DNA from: Gammaproteobacteria bacterium
GTDB lineage: Bacteria > Pseudomonadota > Gammaproteobacteria > Burkholderiales > Sulfuricellaceae
Length of the DNA stretch: 64,000 bases
Direction: 5' to 3'
Assembly: GCA_018824405.1 (NCBI GenBank)
Contig: JAHJGO010000025.1
Location: 26,553-90,552, forward strand
Of this stretch, positions 25,160 to 34,835 are shown one piece after another. The translations under genes were made by a program, and so were the position numbers. Under the pieces are notes generated by a model that was not told the DNA's origin, did not search any database, and saw nothing but the letters and a program-made list of their open reading frames with translations. The stretch's first letter is position 1; each line of letters opens with the position of its first letter.

Positions 25160-27682
25160 ATGACCCAAGCTTTCCAGACTGACCTGACCAGTACTCCTTA
25201 TCCGCTTTTGGTTGATTTGCCTCCTCTGGGCATGGATGCCGGGAGTCTGGCGCTGAATTTTCGTCAGTATTTCAATCACACGCTTGGCCGCGACCAGCAT
25301 GGAACTCCTCCGCATTGTTTTTACACCGCGTTTGCCATGACGCTGCGCGACCGACTGGTCGAGCGCTGGAAGGCGACCGATGACGCTTATGATGCGAGCG
25401 ACTGCAAGCGCACCTATTATCTGTCCATGGAATTCCTGATGGGGCGGGCCTTGTCCAATGCCGTGCTTAATCTGGGCATCGCCGATGAGGCGACAAAGGC
25501 ACTCAGTCAGTTAGGGCTCCTGATGGAAGAGGTGGCGGACGAGGAACACGACGCCGGCCTTGGTAATGGCGGCCTGGGGCGGCTTGCCGCCTGTTTCCTG
25601 GATAGCTGTGCCACTTTGCAATTGCCGGTGATGGGCTACGGTATCCGCTATGAGTATGGCATGTTCCGCCAGCATATCGAGGATGGTTACCAGGTTGAAG
25701 AGCCAGACCATTGGTTGCGCAATGGAAATCCATGGGAACTGGAGCGGCCCGAGTTCACGCAACGCATTCATTTCGGCGGATATTGCGACTATTACCACGA
25801 TCAGGACGATAAGATGCGAGTGCGCTGGCTCGATACTCATGACGTGCTGGCCGTGCCTTTTGACGTTCCGGTGCCGGGCTACCAGAACGGCACCGTAAAC
25901 ACCCTGCGTCTGTGGAAATCTGCTGCAACGGATGAGTTCGATCTGGGTGAGTTCAATGCCGGAAGTTACCCCGAAGCGGTGGCGGCGAAGAATGCCGCCG
26001 AGCACATCACCATGGTGCTCTACCCCAACGATTCAAGCGAGAATGGCAAGGAGTTGCGCCTGCGCCAGCAATATTTCCTGGCTTCAGCCAGCCTGCAGGA
26101 TGTGCTGCATCGCTGGGTGCGGAATTATGGTGAGGATTTCAGCCAGTTCGCAGAGAAAAACTGCTTCCAGCTCAACGATACCCATCCCACCTGTGCCGTG
26201 GCGGAATTGATGCGCCTCCTGATGGATGAATATGAAATGGACTGGGATCAGGCCTGGAGCATCACCTCCCGCACCATGGCCTATACCAATCACACCCTGT
26301 TGCCGGAAGCGCTGGAAAAATGGTCGGTGCATTTGTTCCGCTCGCTGCTGCCGCGCCTGCTCGATATTATCAACGAAATCAACAGGCGCTTCCTGAAAGA
26401 AGTATCGCAGCGCTGGCCGGGTGACAGTGAACGCCTGGCACGCATGTCCATCATCGAGGAGGGACATGATGCCCAGGTGCGCATGGCTTATCTGGCCGTT
26501 GTGGCAGGGTTTTCGGTCAACGGCGTGGCTGCGCTCCACTCTGAATTGCTGCAGCAGGATCTGTTCCGCGATTTCTTTGAACTCTGGCCAGCCAAGTTCA
26601 ACAACAAGACCAATGGGGTTACGCAGCGCCGCTGGCTGGCGTCGAGTAATCCGGCATTGAGCCAGCTGATTACCGATACCATTGGCGATGGCTGGGCGAA
26701 CGACTTGCAGCAGTTGCGCAAACTGATCCCGTTTTCCGATGATGCCGCTTTTCGCACCCGCTGGCGTGAAGTGAAGCTGGCAAACAAGCTGCGTCTGGCA
26801 GCATTGGTGCAGGCCGACTGCGGCGTGGACTTCGATGTCGATGCCATGTTCGATGTGCAGGTCAAGCGCATTCATGAATACAAACGCCAGTTGCTCAACA
26901 TCCTTCATCTGATTCACCTCTACGACCGCATCAAGCGCGGCGATACGGCAAACTGGACGTCGCGCTGCGTACTGATAGGCGGCAAGGCGGCACCGGGCTA
27001 TGCGATGGCCAAGTCCATTATCACACTGGCCTGCAAGGTGGCGGATGTTATCAACGCTGACCCTGCGTGTCATGGCCTGCTCAAGGCTGCATATCTGCCG
27101 GATTACCGCGTGACGGTAATGGAAGTGGTTTCGCCGGGTACGGACTTGTCGGAACAGATTTCGACCGCCGGGAAAGAGGCTTCTGGCACAGGCAACATGA
27201 AGTTCATGATCAATGGCGCTTTGACCATCGGTACCCTGGATGGCGCCAATATCGAGATTCGCGAAGAAGCCGGGGCGGAGAATTTCTTCCTGTTCGGTCT
27301 GACCGCTGCCGAGGTCGAAGCGCGCCGTCGTGATTACAATCCGCTTGCGCTGATTGAAGCCGACCAGGATTTGCAGCGTGTGCTCAAGCTGCTTTCGGAC
27401 AACCATTTCAATGTTGCCGAGCCGGGCATCTTTGATGGCATTATCCGTTCGTTCACCGAGCATGGCGATTACTGGATGATCCTGGCGGATTTCAGGAGTT
27501 ATGTCGAGGCTCAGAAGCGTGCCGCTGCGGCTTATCTCGATGAGGAGCGCTGGACGCGCATGAGTATCATCAACAGCGCGACCAGCGGAAAATTCTCCAG
27601 CGACCGCACCATCCATGAGTACAACTGGGATATCTGGCATCTGACGCCAATCGCTGCGCAATCCGTGGGCGGCAAGGCATGA
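25160..27682 (+). CDS. glgP: Glycogen/maltodextrin phosphorylase
   Basis: This 840-residue GT35 enzyme releases glucose-1-phosphate from alpha-1,4-glucans. The pyridoxal phosphate lysine is Lys681 in GTGNMKFMINGALTIGTLDGANIE. Other hallmarks are YYLSMEFLMGRALSNA, GNGGLGRLAACFLDS, VKRIHEYKRQLLNIL and GGKAAPGYAMAKSII. The length is normal (~800-840). No glgA, glgB or glgC is adjacent. Its TGA overlaps the dsbB-like ATG by 4 bases, an odd pairing that implies cotranscription. Confidence 0.96.
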   Translation: MTQAFQTDLTSTPYPLLVDLPPLGMDAGSLALNFRQYFNHTLGRDQHGTPPHCFYTAFAMTLRDRLVERWKATDDAYDASDCKRTYYLSMEFLMGRALSNAVLNLGIADEATKALSQLGLLMEEVADEEHDAGLGNGGLGRLAACFLDSCATLQLPVMGYGIRYEYGMFRQHIEDGYQVEEPDHWLRNGNPWELERPEFTQRIHFGGYCDYYHDQDDKMRVRWLDTHDVLAVPFDVPVPGYQNGTVNTLRLWKSAATDEFDLGEFNAGSYPEAVAAKNAAEHITMVLYPNDSSENGKELRLRQQYFLASASLQDVLHRWVRNYGEDFSQFAEKNCFQLNDTHPTCAVAELMRLLMDEYEMDWDQAWSITSRTMAYTNHTLLPEALEKWSVHLFRSLLPRLLDIINEINRRFLKEVSQRWPGDSERLARMSIIEEGHDAQVRMAYLAVVAGFSVNGVAALHSELLQQDLFRDFFELWPAKFNNKTNGVTQRRWLASSNPALSQLITDTIGDGWANDLQQLRKLIPFSDDAAFRTRWREVKLANKLRLAALVQADCGVDFDVDAMFDVQVKRIHEYKRQLLNILHLIHLYDRIKRGDTANWTSRCVLIGGKAAPGYAMAKSIITLACKVADVINADPACHGLLKAAYLPDYRVTVMEVVSPGTDLSEQISTAGKEASGTGNMKFMINGALTIGTLDGANIEIREEAGAENFFLFGLTAAEVEARRRDYNPLALIEADQDLQRVLKLLSDNHFNVAEPGIFDGIIRSFTEHGDYWMILADFRSYVEAQKRAAAAYLDEERWTRMSIINSATSGKFSSDRTIHEYNWDIWHLTPIAAQSVGGKA

Positions 27683-28182
27683 TCATCCCTTTTCGCACCA
27701 TGTTTCTGGCTGTGGTGGTGTGCTGTCTCGGCTTGCTGGGCGTCGGTCTTTATCTGCAGCATGGCCTGAAACTGGAACCCTGCCCCTTGTGCATCCTGCA
27801 GCGCGTGGCTTTCGTTGCGATCGGCATAACGGCGATGCTGGCTTTTCTGCACAATCCGGGCGTGATGGGCAGGATGCTTTATGGCCTGTTGATGTCGCTG
27901 TTTTCACTTGCCGGCGCCGCCGTGGCCGGGCGCAATCTGTGGCTGCAAAGCCTGCCGCCGGACAAGGTGCCGGAATGCGGGCCGGGACTGGATTACATGC
28001 TTGAGACTTTCCCCCTGAGCAAAGCCTTGCCCATGGTATTCCAGGGCTCCGGCGAGTGTGCCAAAGTGGAGTGGACCATGCTCGGCATGTCCATTCCGGC
28101 CTGGGCGCTGGGATGGTTCGGAGTGTTTTTCCTGGCGGGTCTGGCTACCCTGTTACTGCGCGAACGGGTCAAAGGTCGTTGA
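27679..28182 (+). CDS. dsbB: DsbB-type disulfide bond formation protein
   Basis: This 167-residue protein has four membrane helices. The first periplasmic loop has the redox pair CPLC (Cys35, Cys38). The second loop has Cys in VPECGPGLD and in GSGECAKVEW. DsbB re-oxidises periplasmic DsbA and passes electrons to quinones. Start and stop overlap neighbours: ATGA with glgP upstream and a 14-base convergent overlap downstream. Confidence 0.95.
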   Translation: MIIPFRTMFLAVVVCCLGLLGVGLYLQHGLKLEPCPLCILQRVAFVAIGITAMLAFLHNPGVMGRMLYGLLMSLFSLAGAAVAGRNLWLQSLPPDKVPECGPGLDYMLETFPLSKALPMVFQGSGECAKVEWTMLGMSIPAWALGWFGVFFLAGLATLLLRERVKGR

Positions 28183-28417
28183 TGACGAGTGTGTCGCTGT
28201 CTGTTTCACGCCCTTCATTGGCGGCCTCGAGAATGCGCACCACCTCGTGCGCCTCATCGAGGCTGGTGCAGGAATGGATTTCCGAACCGGTGTACTGCTT
28301 GAGGAACAGTTCGATTGCCCGCTGATGGGAGTAAGTTAATACCGCCACGACGTGAACTTCTGGCTTGAAGCCGTACTGAAATCCAGTGACCAGATACGCT
28401 TGATGACGCTCAAACAT
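28169..28417 (-). CDS. Hypothetical protein, 82 aa
   Basis: The ATG at 28417 (MFERHQAYLVTGFQYG) is preferred over an in-frame TTG 15 bases upstream. It is a small soluble alpha/beta protein with VHVVAVLTYSHQRAIELFLKQY and SLDEAHEVVRILEAA. I do not recognise the family. Its codon use is ordinary and it overlaps the end of dsbB tail to tail by 14 bases. It is probably a real but uncharacterised gene. Confidence 0.6.
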   Translation of the reverse strand: MFERHQAYLVTGFQYGFKPEVHVVAVLTYSHQRAIELFLKQYTGSEIHSCTSLDEAHEVVRILEAANEGRETDSDTLVINDL

Positions 28418-28490
28418 TTTTGCCGCTTTCAATCAGAAAAAACCACTAATCTATTGAGTTATTGTTACACCAGCGTGACAGAGAAATAAT

Positions 28491-29225
28491 ATGACCGAAC
28501 CCCTCAGACTTTCCAAACTCATGTCGCAGCTCGGGCTGTGCTCGCGCCGCGAGGCGGACAGCTATATCGAGCGCGGCCTGGTTTTCGTGGATGGATTCAA
28601 GGTGACGGAGCTGGGCACCAAGGTCCTGCCGACGCAGACCGTGACGCTCGGCCATGGCGCCAAGGCGCAGCAGGCCATGCGCGTCACCATTCTGCTGCAC
28701 AAGCCGGTGGGCTATGTTTCCGCCCAGCCGGAAAAGGGTTACAAGGCTGCCGCCAGCCTGATCACAAAAGACAGCCGTTTCAAGGACGACCCCGCGCCGC
28801 AGCAGTTCGACCCCTCGCAGCTATTCGGCCTGGCCCCTGCAGGGCGGCTGGATATTGATTCCCAGGGCTTGCTGGTGCTGACCCAGGATGGACGCATTGC
28901 CAAACAGCTGATAGGCGAGGATTCCGGCATCGAGAAGGAATATCTGGTACGGGTGCAGGGCAAGCTCGACGAAAACGGCCTGAAGCTGCTGAATTACGGC
29001 CTCAGCCTGGATGGCAAGCCGCTCAAACTGGCGCGGGTGAGCTGGCAGAATGACGACCAGTTGCGCTTCATCCTCAAGGAAGGAAAAAAGCGCCAGATCC
29101 GCCGCATGTGCGATCTGGTGGGCCTGAAAGTGGTGGGCCTGAAGCGCGTGCGCATCGGCAAGGTCAAACTGGGCGATTTGCCGCCCGGACAATGGCGCTA
29201 CCTGCGCGAGGGCGAAGTTTTTTGA
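28491..29225 (+). CDS. RluB/RluE/RluF-family pseudouridine synthase
   Basis: The 244-residue protein has an N-terminal S4 RNA-binding domain ([29 protein letters not shown]) followed by the RsuA/RluB catalytic domain, with the catalytic Asp in [16 protein letters not shown]. Also seen are [10 protein letters not shown] and [27 protein letters not shown]. It converts specific uridines in 23S (or 16S) rRNA to pseudouridine. The long loop [13 protein letters not shown] with KDSRF favours the RluF-like subgroup. Its TGA overlaps the start of mobB. Confidence 0.93.
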   Translation: MTEPLRLSKLMSQLGLCSRREADSYIERGLVFVDGFKVTELGTKVLPTQTVTLGHGAKAQQAMRVTILLHKPVGYVSAQPEKGYKAAASLITKDSRFKDDPAPQQFDPSQLFGLAPAGRLDIDSQGLLVLTQDGRIAKQLIGEDSGIEKEYLVRVQGKLDENGLKLLNYGLSLDGKPLKLARVSWQNDDQLRFILKEGKKRQIRRMCDLVGLKVVGLKRVRIGKVKLGDLPPGQWRYLREGEVF

Positions 29226-29719
29226 AAGTGTTCGGCCTGGCCGGCTACTCCAATAGCGGCAAGACGACCCTGCTGGAGAAGCTGATCCCGGTTTTTGTTG
29301 CGCGCGGCCTGCGTGTTGCCACCATCAAGCAGACCCATCACGAAGTTGATCTCGAGCAGCCGGGCAAGGATACCTGGCGCCATCGTGCGGCCGGAGCCAG
29401 CGAGGTGCTGCTGACTTCTTCTGCTCGCTGGGCCTTGTTGCATGAATTGAGCGATGAGGCAGAACCTTCCCTGGCAGAGCATGTGCAGCGGCTTTCGCCA
29501 TGCGACCTGGTGCTGGTGGAAGGCTTCAAGCGGGAAGCCATTCCCAAGCTGGAAATTCACCGCCCTGCCAACGCCAAACCATTGCTGTATCCACAGGATC
29601 GCCATATCATCGCCATTGCCTGCGACGTGGTGATCGAGACACCTTTGCCAACTTTTGATCTCGATAATCCTGTCGCCATTGCAGATTTTATTTTGCTTCA
29701 TACAGGCCTGAACTCATGA
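29222..29719 (+). CDS. mobB: Molybdopterin-guanine dinucleotide biosynthesis protein MobB
   Basis: The chosen start is TTG at 29222, overlapping the upstream TGA (TTGA), with GAGGGCGAAG as ribosome site; GTG at 29228 is the alternative. The 165-residue P-loop GTPase has Walker [15 protein letters not shown] (residues 7-20), [26 protein letters not shown] and [18 protein letters not shown]. MobB assists MobA in making the guanine dinucleotide form of the molybdenum cofactor. mobA was not seen here. Confidence 0.93.
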   Translation: MKVFGLAGYSNSGKTTLLEKLIPVFVARGLRVATIKQTHHEVDLEQPGKDTWRHRAAGASEVLLTSSARWALLHELSDEAEPSLAEHVQRLSPCDLVLVEGFKREAIPKLEIHRPANAKPLLYPQDRHIIAIACDVVIETPLPTFDLDNPVAIADFILLHTGLNS

Positions 29720-30942
29720 ACGGACCCAAGAAAATGCTGAGTGCCGACGAGGCGCTTGAACTGCTGTTAAGCCATGCGCGCACCGTGGACGAGATTGAAA
29801 AAATTCACACCACTCATGCGTTGGGCCGGGTGCTGGCCGAACCGCTGGTTTCCAGCGTCACCGTGCCGCCGCTCGACAACAGTGCCATGGACGGCTATGC
29901 CATGGCCTGCTCCAGCCTGAACCCTGTTGGCGAAACCCGCCTCAGGGTCGCCCAGCGCATCCCCGCCGGCAGCGTGGGACATGCGCTGGAGCATGGCACG
30001 GCAGCGCGCATCTTCACCGGTGCGCCGGTGCCGCTGGGTGCGGATGCCGTGGTGATGCAGGAGGACTGCACCCTGGAAGGCGATACGGTGGTGATCGGTA
30101 AAGCGCCCCAACCGGGTACGAACATTCGCCGTGCGGGTGAAGATATTGCCGCAGGTCATCAGGTGCTCGACGCGGGGGTGAAAATGCGTGCCCAGGAAAT
30201 GGGCCTGGCGGCGTCGATCGGCCTGGCCGATGTGCCGGTTTATCGCAAGTTGCGGGTGGCCCTGTTTTTCACCGGCGACGAAATCGTGATGCCGGGCGAA
30301 CCGCTGGAAGAGGGCGAAATCTACAACTCCAACCGCTACACCCTGCTCGGCCTGCTCGAAGGCATGGGCTGCCGCGTGGCGGATTATGGCATCGTGCCGG
30401 ACAATCTTGCGGCCACGGTGGAGGTGCTCAAGCAGGCCTGGCACGAGGCCGACCTGATCGTGACCAGCGGCGGCGTCTCGGTGGGGGAGGAGGATCACGT
30501 CAAGGCGGCGGTGGAAAGCCTGGGCAAGCTCGATATGTGGAAAGTGGCAATGAAGCCGGGCAAACCCATCGCCTACGGCACGGTCCACGACACGCCTTTC
30601 ATCGGCCTGCCCGGAAACCCGGTTTCGGCCTTCGCCACTTTCTGCCTGTTTGTACGGCCGTATATTTTGCGCTGCCAGGGGGTTGCTCAGGTGACGCCGC
30701 GCAGCTATATGTTGCCGGCCGCATTCCACTGGAATAAATCCGGCCCACGACGCGAGTTCGTGCGTGCCCGCCTGGAGCCTCAGGCTGAGGGCGGCCTGGG
30801 CGTGGCGATTTATCCCAACCAGGGCTCGGGTGTGCTGACCTCCGCCGTATGGGGCGAAGGTCTGGCGGAAATCCGTGAAAACAGCATGGTAGAGCACGGC
30901 GACATGGTCAAGTTCACCCCCTTTACCGAATTGCTGGGTTAG
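29716..30942 (+). CDS. moeA: Molybdopterin molybdotransferase MoeA
   Basis: This 408-residue protein inserts molybdate into adenylated molybdopterin. It contains VPPLDNSAMDGYAM, RIFTGAPVPLGADAVVMQED, RRAGEDI, FTGDEIVMPGEPLEEGEIYNSN, TSGGVSVGEEDHVK and FIGLPGNPVSAFATF. All are MoeA signatures in the expected order. It overlaps mobB by 4 bases and is followed by moaD after 2 bases, so the operon is tightly coupled. Confidence 0.96.
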   Translation: MNGPKKMLSADEALELLLSHARTVDEIEKIHTTHALGRVLAEPLVSSVTVPPLDNSAMDGYAMACSSLNPVGETRLRVAQRIPAGSVGHALEHGTAARIFTGAPVPLGADAVVMQEDCTLEGDTVVIGKAPQPGTNIRRAGEDIAAGHQVLDAGVKMRAQEMGLAASIGLADVPVYRKLRVALFFTGDEIVMPGEPLEEGEIYNSNRYTLLGLLEGMGCRVADYGIVPDNLAATVEVLKQAWHEADLIVTSGGVSVGEEDHVKAAVESLGKLDMWKVAMKPGKPIAYGTVHDTPFIGLPGNPVSAFATFCLFVRPYILRCQGVAQVTPRSYMLPAAFHWNKSGPRREFVRARLEPQAEGGLGVAIYPNQGSGVLTSAVWGEGLAEIRENSMVEHGDMVKFTPFTELLG

Positions 30943-30944
30943 TC

Positions 30945-31199
30945 ATGCTGACACTCATGTATTTTGCCCGCCTGCGCGAAGCGCTGGGCGTGTCTACCGA
31001 ACAGCTCGATCTGCCGCCAGAGGTGCAGGATGTGTCCGGATTGTTGTTGCTGCTGCGCAGTCGTGGCGGTGCATGGGAGGCTGAACTGGCCGAAAAGCGG
31101 GCATTCCGCGTCGCGGTGAATCAGGACATGGCCGATAGCGCAACCGTCATCCGGGATGGCGATGAAATCGCCATTTTTCCGCCGGTCACCGGAGGCTGA
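30945..31199 (+). CDS. moaD: Molybdopterin synthase small subunit MoaD
   Basis: This 84-residue ubiquitin-like sulfur carrier ends in the required Gly-Gly (FPPVTGG), which is thiocarboxylated and donates sulfur to precursor Z. It begins MLTLMYFARLREALGVSTEQL. It pairs with MoaE, whose start follows after 4 bases. MoaA, MoaB and MoaC are not in the window. Confidence 0.95.
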   Translation: MLTLMYFARLREALGVSTEQLDLPPEVQDVSGLLLLLRSRGGAWEAELAEKRAFRVAVNQDMADSATVIRDGDEIAIFPPVTGG

Positions 31200-31203
31200 C
31201 GAA

Positions 31204-31653
31204 ATGACCATCCGGGTGCAGCAGGAAGATTTCGACCTCGGCGCGGAATTGCTTGTACTGCGTGAGGGCAATCCCAGAATCGGCGCCATCGCCAGCTTTC
31301 TCGGGCTGGTGCGCGACATCAACGAAGGCGATGCCGTGGCCGGCATGAGCCTGGAACATTATCCGGGCATGACGGAAAAGGCGCTGGAGCGCATCGTCGA
31401 ACAGGCCAAAACGCGCTGGAACATCTTCGACGCACTGGTGATCCACCGTGTCGGCGATCTCAAGCCCACCGACCAGATCGTGCTGGTGGCCGTGACTGGC
31501 GAGCACCGCGGCGAGGCTTTTGCCGCCTGCGAATTCATCATGGATTACCTCAAGACCGAGGCGCCGTTCTGGAAGCGCGAACAGACTCCATCCGGTGCCC
31601 GCTGGGTGGATGCGCGCGAAAGCGACGAGCAGGCAGTGGAGCGCTGGCGCTGA
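31204..31653 (+). CDS. moaE: Molybdopterin synthase large subunit MoaE
   Basis: The ATG at 31204 gives 149 residues. Seen are GAIASFLGLVRDINEGD, LEHYPGMTEKALERIV, VIHRVGDLKPTDQIVLVAV, HRGEAFAACEFIMDYLKTEAPFWKRE. The Lys in FWKRE and the preceding KTEAPF are the active-site segment. With MoaD it makes molybdopterin from cyclic pyranopterin monophosphate. It is the last gene of the mobB-moeA-moaDE operon. Confidence 0.96.
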   Translation: MTIRVQQEDFDLGAELLVLREGNPRIGAIASFLGLVRDINEGDAVAGMSLEHYPGMTEKALERIVEQAKTRWNIFDALVIHRVGDLKPTDQIVLVAVTGEHRGEAFAACEFIMDYLKTEAPFWKREQTPSGARWVDARESDEQAVERWR

Positions 31654-31698
31654 CCCAGGGGCTGTTTCAGGCCTGTTTAATGAAGTGCAACATCGGCT

Positions 31699-34600
31699 TC
31701 ACTCCGCGGAAATGCCCAGATAGCGCGAAAACTCATCTTCAGGTATGGGGCGGCTGAACAGGTAGCCCTGGAATATCTTGCAGCCATACTGGGTAAGATA
31801 GGCCAGTTGCTGGTCGGTTTCCACGCCCTCTGCAACCACGGAAAGATTGAGCGACTGGCTCAAAGCCAGAACGGCACGGACGATGGCGGCATCGTCCGGA
31901 TCCTGCATGATGTCCCTGACAAAAGAGCGGTCGATCTTGACCTCTTCCACCGGGAGCTTCTTGAGGTAGGAGAGCGAGGAATAACCGGTGCCAAAGTCGT
32001 CCAGCGAGAGGCGAATGCCCAGTGCCCTGATGCTGTTCATCCGCTCGATGGCTTCGTCCACATTCTGCAGCACCACGCTTTCGGTGAGCTCCAGCTTGAG
32101 ACGTGCCGGATTTGCGCCGCTTTCGGCCAGGGCATGTTCAACCCTGGATGAAAAGTCGGGCTGCAGGAACTGACGGGCGCTGATGTTCACCGACAGACTC
32201 AGTTCGTTTGTCGCCACATGCCTTTCCCATGCTTTGAGCTGAGCGCAGGCTGTTTTCAGCACCCAGCTCCCGATGGGAATGATAAGCCCTGTTTCTTCCG
32301 CCAGCGGGATGAACTGGTCGGGGGAAACGGATTCTCTATCAGGCGGTAGCCAGCGCAACAGGGCTTCTGCCCCGAGGCATTTTCCTGCCGGGTTGACCAG
32401 GGGCTGGTAGTAGAGCTGGAATTCGCGTTGTTCCAGGCCCTTGCGCAGGGCTCGTTCCATGGCGGTGCGCGCTTCGAGACTGGCCTGCATGGCGGGATTG
32501 AAAAAGCGCAGCGTGTCGCGTCCGGCATCCTTGGCCTGATAGAGTGCCAGGTCGGCCTGCTTGAAAAGGGTATTGAGCGAGCTTTCCTGATTGCGAAACA
32601 GGGTGAGGCCGATGCTTGATGAAGTGTCGCATTCCTGAGGTAGTCCCTCAAGCTGGAAGGGCTGGCCGAGATGTGCGCGGATTTTTTCCGCGATGGATTC
32701 GGCCAGGGCGGCGGCGCTTTCCTCCTCATGGCCGAGGTCTTCCAGCAGCAGGACAAATTCGTCACCGCCCAGGCGCGAGACGGTATCCACTTCGCGCACG
32801 CATGCGACGAGGCGCTTGCCCACTTCGATCAGGAGCTGGTCGCCCACGGCATGCCCCTGGGTATCGTTGAGGGTTTTGAAATTGTCCAGGTCGATGAAAA
32901 GCAGCGCGCCGTATTCTCTGGTGCGCGTGCTGGAAGCCAGGGCATGCTCGGCCCGGTCCATGAGCAGGCGGCGATTGGGCAGGCCGGTGAGGGGGTCGTA
33001 GAAGGCGAGGTGATGGATGCGTTCATCCGCGGCCTTGCGTTCGGTGATATCCGTGAAGGCAGCAACGTAATGCGTGGGCTGATTTGTTGCATCCCTGACC
33101 GTGGTGATGGTGAGCCACTTGGGGTAGATCATGCCGTCCTTGCGCCGGTCCCATATTTCCCCTTCCCAGTAGCCGGTGGTCCGCACGCTTGACCACATCT
33201 GCTGATAGAAGGCGCGGTCCTGCCGGCCGGATTTGAATATGGCTGGCGTTTTGCCCAGCACTTCTGCCTCGCCGTAACCGGTGATCGCTGTGAATGCCGA
33301 ATTGACTGCCACGATGTTGCCCTTGGTGTCGGTGACCATGAAGGCCTCGGCTGCGCTGTCCACCACGCGGGCCAGAAATCGCAATTTTTCTTCATCGGCG
33401 CGGCGCTCGGTGATGTCGCGGGCGATGCCCAGTACGCCGATGAGATGGCCATCGTGGTCGCGCATGGGGGTCTTGATGGTCTCGAGCAGGGCGCGGTGCC
33501 CATCGTCGGCAAAGGTGACCCACTCCTCGTTGATGTTTGGCTTGCCGGCAGCAATGGCTTCCTGATCCTTCTGGCGAAAAAAGTTGGCCAGCTCATCCGG
33601 CACGAAATCGTGGTCGGTCTTGCCGATGATCAGCGCTTCCGGTGCATTGTAAAGGTGCTCGAAGCGCGGGTTGCAGGACAGAAAAATGCCAGCAGGGTCC
33701 TTAAGCCAGATCAGGTCCGGGATGGTTTCGATCAGGGTGTGAAGTTGGGCATTGGAGCGCTTCAGGGCCGTGGCCTGCTCCTGGCTGAGCCGTTTTGCAA
33801 CAGCCAGTTTGCGTCGGGACAGCCACATGCCAGCCGTCAGGGACAGTATGATGACTAAGGCCATGGCAAGCAGGATGACTGGTACTTGATAGCGTTTCCA
33901 GATGTCGGCCAGCGTGATTTCTGGCGGTGTGTCGTAGGGCGGCAAGCCCAGTTTGCGTGCCAGGTCTTCGATCGATGCATAACTGGCCGGGACGGTAAAG
34001 CCATGGATGTTGAGCGCCCTGGCAAGCGACGTGCCATCCTCGATTCGCAGCAGCGCTGCGGCAACCCGCCGGGCGCTGGCTTCATCTACTTGCGGCAGCG
34101 CAGCCAGCGGCCATTGAGGATAGAGACGTGTAGAAACCGCAAAAGGGTACCCGGGCAGGTCCTGGCGATTGATGAACCGGATCTGGCTTATATCCAGCCG
34201 GCCTTCCTCGGCCATGGCTTCAATCACGCCGGCGCGTGCAAAGCCCGCATCGGCCTTGCCGGAAAGAACGGTTTCCACCACCCCGTCATGAGGCAGTCCC
34301 AGAAAAAGCAGTTGCGCGTCATCGGGAGGCGGCAGGCCTGCGTCGATGAACATTTCGACAGGCATCTGGTAGCCTTCCATGCAGGTTTTGGAACAGCTTG
34401 CAATGGTGCGGTTCTTCAGGTCCTGCAGCGTGTTGAGGTCATTGCGTTCGGTCCGCGTGAAAATGACGCCTCCGATGGCTTCCACGGGTTTTCCATGAGC
34501 CGTCTCGATCAGGGTGGTCAGGGCGCCGGAAAGTGCATTTCGTTCCCGGATCAGGCGGTAATGGGTGGGGTGGGTCAGAATGAAGTCGAGCTTGTGTTGT

Positions 34601-34833
34601 AGCAGGGCTTGCTCCAGATCCGCATAGTCGAGGGCCTGTATCTGTACCCGGTGCCCCGGCAGCGTTTCGCTCAGATAGTCGGCCAGCGGCTGCCAGCGCG
34701 CCTGTGTCTCGGCAACTGGCCGAAGTGCCAGAATGCCAAGCGTCAGCATATGATCGGCAAGGGCGTTGCGCCCCATTGTCAGCATCATGATCAGCAGCGA
34801 CAGGGAAAAGAATTTGAGCAGATGGGTTGGCAT
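31699..34833 (-). CDS. PhnD-type receptor with PAS-PAS-GGDEF-EAL output
   Basis: This is a 1044-residue membrane receptor. A signal peptide is followed by a PhnD/phosphate-type substrate-binding domain (~28-285; LTLGILALRPVAETQARWQPL, LTHPTHYRLIRER), a membrane helix (~315-337), two PAS domains (~355-470 and ~480-600), GGDEF (~610-775) and EAL (~790-1040). The cyclase motif is intact, with I-site REVD five residues before it. The EAL side has EALLRW, LTESVV and DDFGTG intact. It should turn periplasmic ligand binding into changes of cyclic-di-GMP. It is 2 bases downstream of a separate substrate-binding lipoprotein. Confidence 0.94.
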   Translation of the reverse strand: MPTHLLKFFSLSLLIMMLTMGRNALADHMLTLGILALRPVAETQARWQPLADYLSETLPGHRVQIQALDYADLEQALLQHKLDFILTHPTHYRLIRERNALSGALTTLIETAHGKPVEAIGGVIFTRTERNDLNTLQDLKNRTIASCSKTCMEGYQMPVEMFIDAGLPPPDDAQLLFLGLPHDGVVETVLSGKADAGFARAGVIEAMAEEGRLDISQIRFINRQDLPGYPFAVSTRLYPQWPLAALPQVDEASARRVAAALLRIEDGTSLARALNIHGFTVPASYASIEDLARKLGLPPYDTPPEITLADIWKRYQVPVILLAMALVIILSLTAGMWLSRRKLAVAKRLSQEQATALKRSNAQLHTLIETIPDLIWLKDPAGIFLSCNPRFEHLYNAPEALIIGKTDHDFVPDELANFFRQKDQEAIAAGKPNINEEWVTFADDGHRALLETIKTPMRDHDGHLIGVLGIARDITERRADEEKLRFLARVVDSAAEAFMVTDTKGNIVAVNSAFTAITGYGEAEVLGKTPAIFKSGRQDRAFYQQMWSSVRTTGYWEGEIWDRRKDGMIYPKWLTITTVRDATNQPTHYVAAFTDITERKAADERIHHLAFYDPLTGLPNRRLLMDRAEHALASSTRTREYGALLFIDLDNFKTLNDTQGHAVGDQLLIEVGKRLVACVREVDTVSRLGGDEFVLLLEDLGHEEESAAALAESIAEKIRAHLGQPFQLEGLPQECDTSSSIGLTLFRNQESSLNTLFKQADLALYQAKDAGRDTLRFFNPAMQASLEARTAMERALRKGLEQREFQLYYQPLVNPAGKCLGAEALLRWLPPDRESVSPDQFIPLAEETGLIIPIGSWVLKTACAQLKAWERHVATNELSLSVNISARQFLQPDFSSRVEHALAESGANPARLKLELTESVVLQNVDEAIERMNSIRALGIRLSLDDFGTGYSSLSYLKKLPVEEVKIDRSFVRDIMQDPDDAAIVRAVLALSQSLNLSVVAEGVETDQQLAYLTQYGCKIFQGYLFSRPIPEDEFSRYLGISAE

Positions 34834-34835
34834 CT

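Noticed and set aside
26084..27661. A long open frame antisense to glgP (over 500 codons)
   Set aside because: It is a mirror frame of a high-GC conserved gene, has no ribosome site, and its peptide shows no domain.
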